Below are positions 36,483 to 45,817 of a stretch of DNA of 64,000 bases, piece by piece. The stretch is from Acidicapsa acidisoli (lineage in GTDB: Bacteria; Acidobacteriota; Terriglobia; Terriglobales; Acidobacteriaceae): contig NZ_JAGSYI010000001.1 in the NCBI RefSeq assembly GCF_025685625.1, positions 124,001 through 188,000 on the forward strand. The letters are read 5' to 3'. Position 1 is the stretch's first letter. Every line of letters starts with the position of its first letter. A model generated the notes under the pieces. It ran no database searches and was not told the origin of the DNA. It saw only the letters and a program-made list of their open reading frames with translations. Made by a program: the position numbers and the translations under genes.

Positions 36483-38240
36483 CTACAACGCGATGTTCAG
36501 GATGTCTTCCTTGCTTACCTGCCAGTCGCGCGTGGTGGTGCCCGACTGCCTGACTACATGGAGCCTATACGAATAGTCGGCCGAGACCTCCCGGTTCAGC
36601 ACAAAGTCGCTAATTCGCATGTCCACCCTACCCTTCCCGGTGAGTGCGTCGCGGGTCAGCGTGACTTCATTTCCGGGTTTGAACTCGACACGGACCGCGG
36701 TAACGTCCCCGGTAAACGCGATTGCCGGGGACCGCACGTCGATCGTCTGAGAAAAGTCCGCGCCAGCCTCTTCGAAGATACGATTCCAAAGCGCTTCCCG
36801 ATCACCCTCGACGCGCCCCCGGAACTCCACTGTCTGCGCCCACTCGCCCATCTTCACTTCGATCTTTCCGGTAAAGAGCGTGGCGCTGCCGCCGAACATT
36901 GCGTCATAGATTCGCTTCAAGGCGAGTGGCCCAACCTCGAAGGAATCGGTGATCCGATGGTGCAGATCCTGACAGCTGTTGGGCCTCTGCCGGTCGCGCC
37001 ACTGCAGGTCATCCTCATCTGGCAGGCGCAGCGTATAGGTCACCTTTGTATCGCCGATGGAGTCCGGTTGCAGGGGCAATAATTCTACGCTGGAAAATCT
37101 GTCGCCCGCGATCTCCAGGAGCTCCGTTCTTGCGTCTTTCAGCAACCGGCCTTGCTTGTCCACTCGCGGAAATGCCTGATATTCGATCTGAAACCGTCCA
37201 AAGCCTTGTGCAGCCCTGATCTTCAGAAACTTCGGTGAGCCGTTCTCGGCGACCAGATCGAAGTACTCGGGGAGATAGTAGAACTGGTTCAACTGGCTCG
37301 CCTTTTGGAAATAGATGCGTCCGGCCTTCGTCGTCTGTAAGATCAGGCCTTGCCACCTGGGACGCTCGAGTGCCAGGTCCGTGGACCGGAATCGCATGGG
37401 CTCCTGTGTGGGTAAGGTTACGGTTGCCACAAGCCATCGGTTCGTCCTTGCCAAGGCAGCGTAGTACCCATCCAGCCGCCCCCTACATTCCGCGATCTGA
37501 CGCCGGAGGTTGGCAGGAGAATCCCCGTCGTAAATGATGGCCATCCGTTCGGGCCCCAGCCTGGAACCGCTTCGCGAGAGGCGCATTTCGAGCGAGGCTA
37601 TCTCCCCATGGGTCCCCCGGATCAAGGCGTTGTACCTCTCGATCTCTCCCGGGTTTTCCATGGATGCGAGATCCAGTTTTCGCGTCAGAGCCAGCTCGAA
37701 GCGAATGCCCCCGGTGTCACGGATCAGTTCGTCCAATGCAATCTGTTCGTCGGTGGAAGAGACTGTGAGTGTCGCCCGAAGCCGGCCACCGCTGTCTTCG
37801 AGTCGTTGAAAATCGAATTGCTTCTCTAACCTGTCTCTGCTCAGAATCTGCAACTGCAGCACGCTTCTGGTCGCTATACCCGGCGCCGGCGCTGCCGTCC
37901 GTGCGGAGTCCCCAAGCTCCGGGGCGGGATACGGCACAAGCTCGGCGACGATGGTGTACTGCGCGGCCCGCCGGAGATGGATCTGCTGGCGGGTCACGCC
38001 GGCCTCGTCGCTGTAGGTGGCCAGACGGTATCGGGCAAGAAACAGCTTCTTTGACGAATCCTGAGCATCCTCAAGGACACTCTGGTCCTGCCTCTCGCGT
38101 GGCGGTACACCTGGGAACACAGGACACCTCAGCGACGATCGAGGGAAGGGTCCAGGATCAGGTGCGGAGAGCGAGCGAAGCTGGGGTTTTGGAAAAACTT
38201 CGATAGCATCCAGTGCCAGTTCGATTTGCGGATCTGTCAT
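36483..38240 (-). CDS. Unknown protein E of the FYYLP paralogue operon
   Basis: I do not recognise the family of this 585-residue protein. It has no signal peptide or membrane helix. Residues 60-300 form a distinct front part not seen in the other members. At 318-340 it carries the signature FYYLPEYFDLVAENGSPKFL, then the block LKRIYDAMFGGSATLFTGKI, which matches the module that stands at the N-terminus in its four paralogues. A C-terminal beta-rich segment (VTAVRVEFKPGNEVTLTRDA, then SADYSYRLHVVRQSG) resembles their repeated units. The start overlaps the preceding stop (ATGA), so it is translated together with protein D. It is the last gene of the operon. The different placement of the module suggests a cap or adaptor role, which is a guess. 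Confidence 0.7.
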   Translation of the reverse strand: MTDPQIELALDAIEVFPKPQLRSLSAPDPGPFPRSSLRCPVFPGVPPRERQDQSVLEDAQDSSKKLFLARYRLATYSDEAGVTRQQIHLRRAAQYTIVAELVPYPAPELGDSARTAAPAPGIATRSVLQLQILSRDRLEKQFDFQRLEDSGGRLRATLTVSSTDEQIALDELIRDTGGIRFELALTRKLDLASMENPGEIERYNALIRGTHGEIASLEMRLSRSGSRLGPERMAIIYDGDSPANLRRQIAECRGRLDGYYAALARTNRWLVATVTLPTQEPMRFRSTDLALERPRWQGLILQTTKAGRIYFQKASQLNQFYYLPEYFDLVAENGSPKFLKIRAAQGFGRFQIEYQAFPRVDKQGRLLKDARTELLEIAGDRFSSVELLPLQPDSIGDTKVTYTLRLPDEDDLQWRDRQRPNSCQDLHHRITDSFEVGPLALKRIYDAMFGGSATLFTGKIEVKMGEWAQTVEFRGRVEGDREALWNRIFEEAGADFSQTIDVRSPAIAFTGDVTAVRVEFKPGNEVTLTRDALTGKGRVDMRISDFVLNREVSADYSYRLHVVRQSGTTTRDWQVSKEDILNIAL

Positions 38241-40669
38241 GATTGTTCCTCTGGCACCGCAACTTCCACATCGAAGGTCCAGCCCTCGCTCTGTTCGGCT
38301 ATCTTCATCGAGGGTTGGGGCTTCTTCCACTTGATTTCCGCCTCCCACGAGCACTTGAAATCGGCGTGTCCTGGGGGCACGGGAAAGTCAAAGACCACCT
38401 CGCCCGCATCGACAGCCCTGACCAGTGGATCGCCACGAAGGATCTTCTGCTCCTTCCAGACATAATCGGTGGCGTTCACCGTCAGGCGCAACTCCTGAAT
38501 GGCCGCGGGAGCGAGCGCGCCGACACCGAAACGCAGCGGGACCAACGAAGGCCCGCTGATCATTAACTGCGTAGAGCCGGGCTCCGAGAGCATCCATAGA
38601 CTCACCAGCGACCGGGGACCATTCTTGTGGGTTACCCGGTATTCGTACGAGATGGGATCCTTGCTGTCGACACGCAGACGATAGAGCTGGAGTGTGCTGG
38701 CTTCTGTTACGGTGAAGGTCTTCGGCGGAACCGAGTCGGCTGGGGGAGCCGATCCTCCGGGCGGATAGCGCATCTCGACAGTTGCCGTCTTAAACCCGTT
38801 TCCCCAGTTATCCGGCCCGGGAGCGATCTCGCATTGAATGAACTGCAGTTCATTCAGCGATGCGTTGACCGTTCGTCCCGAGATATTGTCGAACTTATAG
38901 GAGTAACTTGTCTTCCCGCCTTTACTGAGCCATCCGGAGGTGAGGTTGTCCTGAAAGACGTATTCGACGTTGTACCCGAAGGTCGGGCCCTCAAGGTGAG
39001 GTTGCCAGATTGCCGAGGCTTCCACCGCTTTCGTAAAAGGAAACACCTTCGTCTGCTCGGTATCTTTCGGGCTAGAGCGCGGATAACGCAGTGTGACCGT
39101 GGCCGCCTTCATCGCCGCAGCCGGGTAGACGCCTTCTTCCGGTCCGTAGACCTTGATAGGGAAAGAATCGAAGAACGCGCTGTCGAAGACGACACGCTGC
39201 AAATACTCGTTGGTCTTCTTCTCCGGATCCTTCCAGACGGTCATCTCCGTGGCCAGCAGATTGGTGAGGAACTGCTGAGGGCAGAATGATCGCTGCTGGG
39301 CTTCGCGCTTATTGAGGTCGAAGGTGAACTGCCGCAGCTCCGTCTGCTGAATGGCCTTCAGTTCGAATGAGATCACCGCGCCACCAGCGACTTTGGGAAT
39401 CAGACCATCGACGATCTTTCCGATCTCCGGGGTTGAGTTATCGGGAGTCTTGTCAGGCGTCGGATCCTCGGGTTCAGGATCTTCGGGATCGGGGTCGTCC
39501 GGATCACGATCTTCCGGGTCATCCTCTGGAGGAGGCGGGACGTCGTCATCGTCGGGCGGTGGCGGAGGAATTTCGTCGTCTGGAGGAGGTGGCGGCGGAT
39601 CGTCATCTTCGTCGTGCTCTTCGTTATCTTCCTCGTCAGGCGGGTCGCCTACTCGCGGTGGAACGCGCAGGACGATCTTGTTCTCATCTCCTTTATCTTC
39701 CTTTCTCGCCTTATCCCGCCCGATTACCGTATCGAGTGACTCCGGGTCCTGCACCATGCCCTTGAGTTCTCCGGGGGTCAGCACAGGCTTCATCCATTCA
39801 TTGATGATCTTCTCCTGGAGGATCGACATGATGGTGGCCTCAAGTGCCTTGTTCTCTCCCGGGAGAAAATCGTCGATATCGATTTTGATCACGTCCTGAC
39901 GTTTCAACTCTTCGAGACCCGCTGTAATGCCCACCTTGATGAGCTTCTTCTGGCCCGCGGCTCTGAGGCTCAGATGCTTGTATACCTGGCTCATATTGGC
40001 TGTGATGTGGGCTTTATACGACGGTGTCATGCCGATGTACTTTAACTGGTAGATGATGCCGATGGGCATCGTGTCCATCGGGTTCTCCAGGGTAGCGCGC
40101 ATGAGTTCGGCGCCCGCACGAGAGAGATGCAGGCCGAAGATCGCGGTGTTTTTTGCATCGAGAGAAGGTGTCACAGAGCCCTGAATCGATTGGGTGAAGC
40201 TGAAGGTCGCGGTCTTTGTCTCAGGCTTTTCGCTCTCAGAGGCGCCGGCGGCCGGTTCGACCCGTAGGCTGCTCTTGTCGAAGCTGACACACTCGACCGT
40301 TCCTCCCTTCCAAGGAGCAACGGAAAGCGTGACGTTGCTTGAGTCCGGTTCGCCGTTGCGGAGCTTCTTATTGTCGCGGCATTGATCGATCCATTCAGAG
40401 AAAACCACCCCAATGCGCGATTTGATCTTTCCCTCCACGAGTTTGGGTAATTCGAGGCGCACCTGGAAGTTTACGAAGGCACCTTTAGGTTCCCCCTCAC
40501 CGCCCGTGTACTCGATCATCTGAAAGACAGGCTTCGGGTTGCTGCTCCCGGCGACGGTGTACGTGTCCAGTGAGACGTGATTGGGTAGATACCAGTAGGT
40601 ATAGGGGTCCGAATGGTCGGCGAACACCGTCGTCCATTCAATGGTTCGTTCTTTGCCAAGATCAAGCAT
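38237..40669 (-). CDS. Unknown protein D of the FYYLP paralogue operon, with Asp-Pro linker
   Basis: This 810-residue protein has no known family, signal peptide or membrane helix. The N-terminal module contains YWYLPNHVSL and VFQMIEYTGG (about 25-60) and then TAIFGLHLSRAGAELMRATL and PIGIIYQLKYIGMTPSYKAH (about 175-220). The second block aligns well with protein C. An acidic, proline-rich linker covers residues 341-413. The C-terminal half has beta-rich segments of about 90 residues, each with patterns such as VEYVFQDNLTSGWLSKGG and YRLRVDSKDPISYEYRVTHK. The ATG at 40669 follows AAGGAGA; it starts 28 bases after protein C ends and its stop overlaps gene E. Confidence 0.72.
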   Translation of the reverse strand: MLDLGKERTIEWTTVFADHSDPYTYWYLPNHVSLDTYTVAGSSNPKPVFQMIEYTGGEGEPKGAFVNFQVRLELPKLVEGKIKSRIGVVFSEWIDQCRDNKKLRNGEPDSSNVTLSVAPWKGGTVECVSFDKSSLRVEPAAGASESEKPETKTATFSFTQSIQGSVTPSLDAKNTAIFGLHLSRAGAELMRATLENPMDTMPIGIIYQLKYIGMTPSYKAHITANMSQVYKHLSLRAAGQKKLIKVGITAGLEELKRQDVIKIDIDDFLPGENKALEATIMSILQEKIINEWMKPVLTPGELKGMVQDPESLDTVIGRDKARKEDKGDENKIVLRVPPRVGDPPDEEDNEEHDEDDDPPPPPPDDEIPPPPPDDDDVPPPPEDDPEDRDPDDPDPEDPEPEDPTPDKTPDNSTPEIGKIVDGLIPKVAGGAVISFELKAIQQTELRQFTFDLNKREAQQRSFCPQQFLTNLLATEMTVWKDPEKKTNEYLQRVVFDSAFFDSFPIKVYGPEEGVYPAAAMKAATVTLRYPRSSPKDTEQTKVFPFTKAVEASAIWQPHLEGPTFGYNVEYVFQDNLTSGWLSKGGKTSYSYKFDNISGRTVNASLNELQFIQCEIAPGPDNWGNGFKTATVEMRYPPGGSAPPADSVPPKTFTVTEASTLQLYRLRVDSKDPISYEYRVTHKNGPRSLVSLWMLSEPGSTQLMISGPSLVPLRFGVGALAPAAIQELRLTVNATDYVWKEQKILRGDPLVRAVDAGEVVFDFPVPPGHADFKCSWEAEIKWKKPQPSMKIAEQSEGWTFDVEVAVPEEQS
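39432..39648 (-). repeat. Low-complexity segment encoding an Asp/Glu/Pro linker
   Basis: These bases encode residues 341-413 of protein D, made almost only of Asp, Glu and Pro with runs such as PPPPPPDDE and DPDDPDPEDPEPEDP. It is an internal tandem codon repeat, in frame throughout. Such segments are extended, negatively charged spacers that keep two folded parts apart; acidic DP-rich runs may also bind calcium, which is only a possibility. Confidence 0.85.
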
Positions 40670-40697
40670 CCACTGTCTCCTTCGATTGTGTCGGTCT

Positions 40698-42986
40698 CTA
40701 CCTGGGCGATGCCGGGATCTGCAATTCGAACTTGTCGCCTTCGACAAACGGAACCGTCTTCACCACCGCGCGGTCTTTGATGTATTCGACCTTGTAACGA
40801 TAGGTGTCCGGTTTCAGAAAAAAGTACTCCCAGACCTGCGGGTCGCTGGAGGCGCGTGAGAAGACGGACTTCCCTTCTGCGTCGTCGAGCTTGTCATCCT
40901 GATCCGAGTGGCGAACGGTCACCTGAATTTTGTCGAAACGGCTGTCCCACTCACCTGCCAGGCCGATTCGAACCGCGCGCCGTCCCGCAAGGACCTGGGT
41001 ACTGCCATCGACCCCGGGCCCTGTCAGAGACAGTTCATCTTCCCAAACAGAGCCGTTGACCGAGTATTCCTTGCCTTTGGCCGGCGTGATCTTCATTCCG
41101 TATGAGACCAATTTGTTCTCGCTGCTGTCGCAGAAATAGCTGAATGCGTCGGCGGTCTTCTTGGGTGTCAACTTTATCTGTTTCAATCCCGGAGCTAAGG
41201 GGTGCGTCCTGGTATATCGCAGGGCGAGGTCGATCTGCCGAACATTTGCCCAGTCCACCTCTGCTCCGCTGATGGCGAGCGTGCGCACGTACGGGCGTGG
41301 ATCGGCTATCTCCAGAAGGTCGCGTCCCCACTCTTTCCACGGGGTCTCGAAGCCATCGCCGCCCTTCAGCGGGTCGCCTGTATATCGCACACGGAATTGG
41401 CTGGCGAACGTCTTCTCGATCGGGCTGAAGTTGCGAAATGTGCCAGAAGATTTCTCTTTGGTCAGCGTAATCGTGCTCTTCGGCGCGCTCTCGCCGCGTG
41501 AATCGGCCGGACGAAGGTCGACTTCTACCCGCGGATAGCGGTCCCAAGGAAAGCCGTACTCCGCACGAACGTCAACCGCTGTCAGATTGAAGAGATCCTG
41601 TTGCGGCGCCACATAGAGCACCTGGTCTGCGAAGGCGATTCCACGCATGGAAATCATTGGCGGACGGCCCGGGACACGCCTGGCCGGATCGTCCTTGAAC
41701 CGCACGGTATAGTCGATCTTGATGGCGTCGGTTTCAGCATCGCGGGCCCAGCTCCAGTCGGCGGGCGCTGCATCCGAAGTGGTGAGAGACAACGTCTTAG
41801 GGGGGAAATCCAAATAAGTGGCATCGACATCGATGGACTGAATATCGTTGGTCGCGAAGTCGATGGAAGAACGTACCTTGAGGGTCCGGAACTGGAAGAA
41901 TCTGTCTTTGCCGAAGACCACCGTTTCAACTGGCTGTTCCGGGAACTTCTTGGTATCGCGAAGCCCTTCAAGAAACGCGGAAGGAGAGATCATTCGTTTG
42001 ACAGCCACCCGTTCCCTGACTTCAGCATTCAATTCGGAAATCGTGGTGGCATTGACGTCTTCCTCGTTGAATGTGTAACCGAGACTGCCAATCTTGGAGA
42101 AAAGTCCTCCGATCGAATCGGCGAGACTGTCTATTGACCCCCTTGTTCCCTTGTCCGCTTCAGGGCTGAGAACCGGTGTGAAAAACTTATTGGTCACCAT
42201 ATCGGTCAGGCGGTTGACTACCATCGTGACCCTGTCGTCCATACTGGCGTCGACACCGGCCTCAATCATTTTTGTGACGTCGATCTCAAACGTCTTTTCA
42301 TCGGTCAGTTTGCTGACTTCTTTCTTGATGTCCTCGTGATAAACAAGATAGTTCTTCTTTGTCTGGCTCGCGAAGCGCTCGTAAACTTTCGTCCAGTTCG
42401 CCTTTACCTTTACGCTGTAGGCAGGCTGAAGGCCAACGAAGCTGAGCGTGTAGATCACACCTATCGGCGGATTGCGTCCGCCTTTGATTGCCTGATTGAC
42501 CAGCTCCATACCATTCCTGGTCAGATTCACCGAAAAGATCGCGGTGTTGTCGCCATAAAGCGATGGAGTCTGCGAATAGCGAGTGGAGTCGACCAGCGAG
42601 GTCTTTGCCCCTTTTTCACCGGCATCGTACAGCATGAGCTGGACACTTCCGCTCGAGACCGGCAGCGGTACCAGATTCAAGCTGGAAGGCTCTACACTCT
42701 TCTTTCGCGTAATGCTTAGCCGTCTTGCGAGCTCTCGACGTACTTTGTCTTTGGCCTCATCCTCGACACCGAGATCGGTCTGAAAGGACAGATAACCGCC
42801 CTGCATGCTGCCAGCTTCGCTTCCTGTGTACTGCAGGGCGTGAAAGACTGCTTGCTTCGTGGCGGGGTCCACCGAAAGGCGCGGTCCGGATGGAAGGTAG
42901 TAGAAGAGATCGGGATTATGCGGTTCGTGGTCCGGAAAGAGCGTAATGCCCTCAATCATGTGAAACGGCGGCATGAGATAGAGCAT
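40698..42986 (-). CDS. Unknown protein C of the FYYLP paralogue operon
   Basis: The 762-residue protein begins with the signature module: LFYYLPSGPRLSVDPATKQA (27-46), MQGGYLSFQTDLGV (61-74), then TAIFSVNLTRNGMELVNQAI and PIGVIYTLSFVGLQPAYSVK (148-193). Residues 205-345 are mostly helical (TFEIDVTKMIEAGVDASMDD). The C-terminal half has about four tandem beta-rich units with a shared rhythm, for example VRQIDLALRYTRTHPLAPG and DKIQVTVRHSDQDDKLDDAE, each followed by an aromatic 'Y-x-Y-x-V-x-Y' strand. No signal, membrane helix or known catalytic motif is visible. The start ATG directly follows the stop of gene B (TAAATG) with GGAGGG upstream. Confidence 0.72.
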   Translation of the reverse strand: MLYLMPPFHMIEGITLFPDHEPHNPDLFYYLPSGPRLSVDPATKQAVFHALQYTGSEAGSMQGGYLSFQTDLGVEDEAKDKVRRELARRLSITRKKSVEPSSLNLVPLPVSSGSVQLMLYDAGEKGAKTSLVDSTRYSQTPSLYGDNTAIFSVNLTRNGMELVNQAIKGGRNPPIGVIYTLSFVGLQPAYSVKVKANWTKVYERFASQTKKNYLVYHEDIKKEVSKLTDEKTFEIDVTKMIEAGVDASMDDRVTMVVNRLTDMVTNKFFTPVLSPEADKGTRGSIDSLADSIGGLFSKIGSLGYTFNEEDVNATTISELNAEVRERVAVKRMISPSAFLEGLRDTKKFPEQPVETVVFGKDRFFQFRTLKVRSSIDFATNDIQSIDVDATYLDFPPKTLSLTTSDAAPADWSWARDAETDAIKIDYTVRFKDDPARRVPGRPPMISMRGIAFADQVLYVAPQQDLFNLTAVDVRAEYGFPWDRYPRVEVDLRPADSRGESAPKSTITLTKEKSSGTFRNFSPIEKTFASQFRVRYTGDPLKGGDGFETPWKEWGRDLLEIADPRPYVRTLAISGAEVDWANVRQIDLALRYTRTHPLAPGLKQIKLTPKKTADAFSYFCDSSENKLVSYGMKITPAKGKEYSVNGSVWEDELSLTGPGVDGSTQVLAGRRAVRIGLAGEWDSRFDKIQVTVRHSDQDDKLDDAEGKSVFSRASSDPQVWEYFFLKPDTYRYKVEYIKDRAVVKTVPFVEGDKFELQIPASPR

Positions 42987-45419
42987 TTAAACACTCCCTC
43001 CGCCCTTGATCTCAGGCGGATCGATGATGAGCACCCAGCCGGGACTCTTGGACTTCACCTTTTGGGGGGCGCGCTTTTTGTCTTTGAAGACAAAGGTGGC
43101 CTCCCAGCTAAATCCCTCGAAGGAATCAGGCCCTACTTCAATATCCCAACTGACCAGTTGCTCGGTATCCGCCGGAATATCTTTGATGACAGGCATCACA
43201 GAGTTATAAGAGGGATCGGCGGGATCTTCATATTTGATCTGAAAATTCCGTATCGAACGAACCACATCCCAAAGATCAGCGCCGGCCTCGACGACGATTG
43301 AGATCTCCTGCGTCTCGGTCACGGCCGCAGGGGGACGCTCCGCCGCAGCGGCAATGGTAAGCCGGCCATCGATGGGAAGGACACGGGAGAAAGACCGGAC
43401 CTGGCCCGTGTCATAGATCACCCTGCCACTGGCTGACCACTCTCCCGCGGCATCGCCCGGCACACCCAGTGAAAACTCTTTGGACTGATCGTTCTGCTTG
43501 AGCTTGACGGCGGTATGCCGAAGATACTTTGATGCAGGGTCTTTGTATTCCACCTTGACTTCGACTTCCTTTACCGCCCGATGCATCGTCAGAGCCTCCA
43601 CCAAGATGCTCACCCTGCGGAAAAATGGATAGTCGAGATTCAGGGACGAGCCACCTTCAATTTCAACGCTGTCTTTCCACACGTTGTGATCCTGGAAGCT
43701 ATAGGACACGTTGCAAACGAAGGGCTTCGGCTCGCCGATGTAAACCGGTAGGGCGAGGGATTGCAGAAGCTGCAAGCCTGGCGTTGGCTTCTCGGCGTCG
43801 CTGGCATCGTCGTCATCGAAACGCTTCTTGCCACCCTTCGATTCCTCCTGCGATGACCCTCCCTTGCCGGTGTCTAGGACAAAGCGGTATTGCTTCGGAA
43901 GCTTGACGTTGGGGTGAGTGATCTCGACCTGTGCCGATGTGCAATCGCCCTTTCGAATCGCCAGCATGGTCGCATTGAGAGCAAGTGTCGCCACGCCCAG
44001 ATTCGCGTCGGTGAGGATAACGTTGCTGTCTGCGGTGGTGAGCCTGGGAGACTGGAATGAGGCACTCCTGTTCTTGTAGAAGACCTCGTAACTATAGACA
44101 AGCTTCTCGTCTGTCTTCTCCTGATTGGCTTCGATGGTCCAGGCGCTGAGATTCTTCTCTTCAAAGGTCCGGTCATCGCTAAAGGAACCATAGTGCGCGC
44201 GCACTTCAATGTAAGAAATAGGTGAGTCAACCCCAAAGGAATGCTGCACCGAGATCTGGAAGTAGCGTTTTTCGTAGAAGCCACGATTCAGAGTAAGACT
44301 GGTGGAAAATCGCTTCCAGTCCAGCTTTTTTCCTCCGCGATCCTTCAACGAAGTGATGGCCGGCAACGTGCCCTGCGGAGCGATATTAAAGTCGATGACA
44401 TAGTTCTCGTGTAACTCAACACTAAAATGCGAGGACTTCGCATACTCGTTCTTAAGTTGACTCTTACGCTCCTGAGGCTGATTTTTGTAGTAATAAAAAA
44501 ACCAGCCGTAGGGAGAACGGACCGTGATCTGATGATCCGCGGCATCCTTGGCAGCGGCCTTGCTGAACTCGTCGCGCTCCTCCTTGCTGACACCCGATAG
44601 CTCCTGGAGTTCTTTCTCCATCTGCTTGCTCAGCGTGTCGAGCGCCCAATCCCGTACTTTCTTTCGGGTCGCTTCAATCGCGGCCTGCGTTGCCGCCGCA
44701 TCTGGCCCCGTGCCGCTGGATTTAGGGTCGTAGGCGCCAAAGTCAATGTCGATTTTGCCAACACGGTCCGTCGAGAACTTCTCATTCACGCTTTGGGCGA
44801 AACCTTTGCCTGAGCCTGGGGTATTTGACGAAATCTCTTCGATAAACGAACGTATCTGATCCACGTCGTAGGCTATCTTCACGGTCAGTTGACCGCACCG
44901 CGCTGGAGTTCCGAGGTTGTAGATCACTTGGATTGCGCCCCCGCCGCCATCCACACCAGCTTTGAAGATCTCGGCCCACTGCGAAGACATCTCCATATTG
45001 AACGACGTGACATTACTGCCCACCAGGCTCGGCTTGCCAAGATTGGTGATGCGAATGGCGGGGTTGCCAGTGCCCCCCGGAAGCAGAAGCTGGGCCGAAC
45101 CCCACAGGTATTGCGGTCTGTTCACCGATGCCTTTCGTCCTGTGATCTTTAACAGTTCGTCGGATACCCGCTTGATCTCCGCATCGGTGACGGTAAACTC
45201 AACGTCGAACAGACACAGTGCGCCCGCCAGTTTGTCTTTGGGCTCGCCCTTCACCGTCTGCGAAGGCTGCCGATATTCAACGTAGGAAAATACCGGAAGA
45301 CCTTCGTCATCCAACCGGAAATTCGGCTGATTCGGAACGACATAAAATAATTCCTGACTTTGATCGTCCCGGTAAACGGTATAACCGAGGACTGTTCGTG
45401 GGCGGTCCAGAGTCAGCAT
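42987..45419 (-). CDS. Unknown protein B of the FYYLP paralogue operon
   Basis: This 810-residue protein opens with GYTVYRDDQSQELFYVVPNQ and LPVFSYVEYR, then KPSLVGSNVTSFNMEMSSQW and GGAIQVIYNLGTPARCGQLT (about 129-180), a more diverged version of the common module. A charged helical region (residues 240-300, KQMEKELQELSGVSKEERDE) is followed by YGWFFYYYKNQ and then several beta-rich repeats, for example YIEVRAHYGSFSDDRTF, VEVKVEYKDPASKYL and IRNFQIKYEDPADPSYNSV. No signal peptide, membrane helix or known domain is seen. It is preceded by the only long gap inside the operon, which holds a small ORF and two 10-bp direct repeats, so a second promoter may serve genes B to E. Confidence 0.72.
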   Translation of the reverse strand: MLTLDRPRTVLGYTVYRDDQSQELFYVVPNQPNFRLDDEGLPVFSYVEYRQPSQTVKGEPKDKLAGALCLFDVEFTVTDAEIKRVSDELLKITGRKASVNRPQYLWGSAQLLLPGGTGNPAIRITNLGKPSLVGSNVTSFNMEMSSQWAEIFKAGVDGGGGAIQVIYNLGTPARCGQLTVKIAYDVDQIRSFIEEISSNTPGSGKGFAQSVNEKFSTDRVGKIDIDFGAYDPKSSGTGPDAAATQAAIEATRKKVRDWALDTLSKQMEKELQELSGVSKEERDEFSKAAAKDAADHQITVRSPYGWFFYYYKNQPQERKSQLKNEYAKSSHFSVELHENYVIDFNIAPQGTLPAITSLKDRGGKKLDWKRFSTSLTLNRGFYEKRYFQISVQHSFGVDSPISYIEVRAHYGSFSDDRTFEEKNLSAWTIEANQEKTDEKLVYSYEVFYKNRSASFQSPRLTTADSNVILTDANLGVATLALNATMLAIRKGDCTSAQVEITHPNVKLPKQYRFVLDTGKGGSSQEESKGGKKRFDDDDASDAEKPTPGLQLLQSLALPVYIGEPKPFVCNVSYSFQDHNVWKDSVEIEGGSSLNLDYPFFRRVSILVEALTMHRAVKEVEVKVEYKDPASKYLRHTAVKLKQNDQSKEFSLGVPGDAAGEWSASGRVIYDTGQVRSFSRVLPIDGRLTIAAAAERPPAAVTETQEISIVVEAGADLWDVVRSIRNFQIKYEDPADPSYNSVMPVIKDIPADTEQLVSWDIEVGPDSFEGFSWEATFVFKDKKRAPQKVKSKSPGWVLIIDPPEIKGGGSV

Positions 45420-45550
45420 GCCTAAGTATCCTTTTCAATCTGAATGGTTGAGTTACATTAAGCTCTTCGAATCACTTCAGCGTAACATCTGATTCGCCTG
45501 TACATTTCAAATTGATCTCGGCGGAGTGAGACAGACGGAAGACGGACCCA

Positions 45551-45593
45551 TTACGGAACTGCGACAAACTGTTGCGGGGGCTGTTACGGAACT
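45551..45593. repeat. Tandem TTACGGAACT direct repeats upstream of gene B
   Basis: The decamer TTACGGAACT occurs at 45551-45560 and again at 45584-45593, 33 bases apart, close to three helical turns. On the minus strand this places two AGTTCCGTAA boxes 130-175 bases upstream of gene B. Same-face spacing of identical boxes is typical of activator sites. No matching regulator can be named. Confidence 0.4.
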
Positions 45594-45666
45594 TTTCCGA
45601 AACTGATCGCGCATGGTTCGCGCAGCATCCATAATAGCTTTTTCAATCTGCCTCTAGCGGAGCGAC

Positions 45667-45804
45667 TCAGTTGCAGGTGACCAGTAGAGTCCGCAACGGG
45701 TCGACCCACGAAGTTTGAATTACCGAAGGCCGTGCCGGGAAATAGAGGTGATATTGGGTTTCAGGCTGCCAGGTAAAGAAATAAAGGCCCCTGTTTCGAC
45801 TCAA
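45667..45804 (-). CDS. Possible 45-residue protein inside the FYYLP operon
   Basis: A TTG start at 45804 with an AAGGA ribosome-site candidate a few bases upstream opens a frame of 45 codons. Its product has aromatic-rich, protein-like sequence (LYFFTWQPETQYHLYFPARP, then WVDPLRTLLVTCN) and ends 248 bases before gene B. It lies 13 bases after the stop of gene A, in the same direction, so it fits the operon. I do not recognise it. It could be a small subunit or the in-place remainder of a longer protein. Confidence 0.42.
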   Translation of the reverse strand: MSRNRGLYFFTWQPETQYHLYFPARPSVIQTSWVDPLRTLLVTCN

Positions 45805-45817
45805 TCAGGCAATTCCT

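Noticed and set aside
39432-39648. Short repetitive units as a CRISPR array or minisatellite
   Set aside because: The units are irregular, there are no spacers, and the frame is kept through the whole segment.
39351-39899. 182-codon serine and glycine-rich plus-strand frame
   Set aside because: It is the antisense of the Asp/Pro linker codons of protein D; low complexity explains the open frame.
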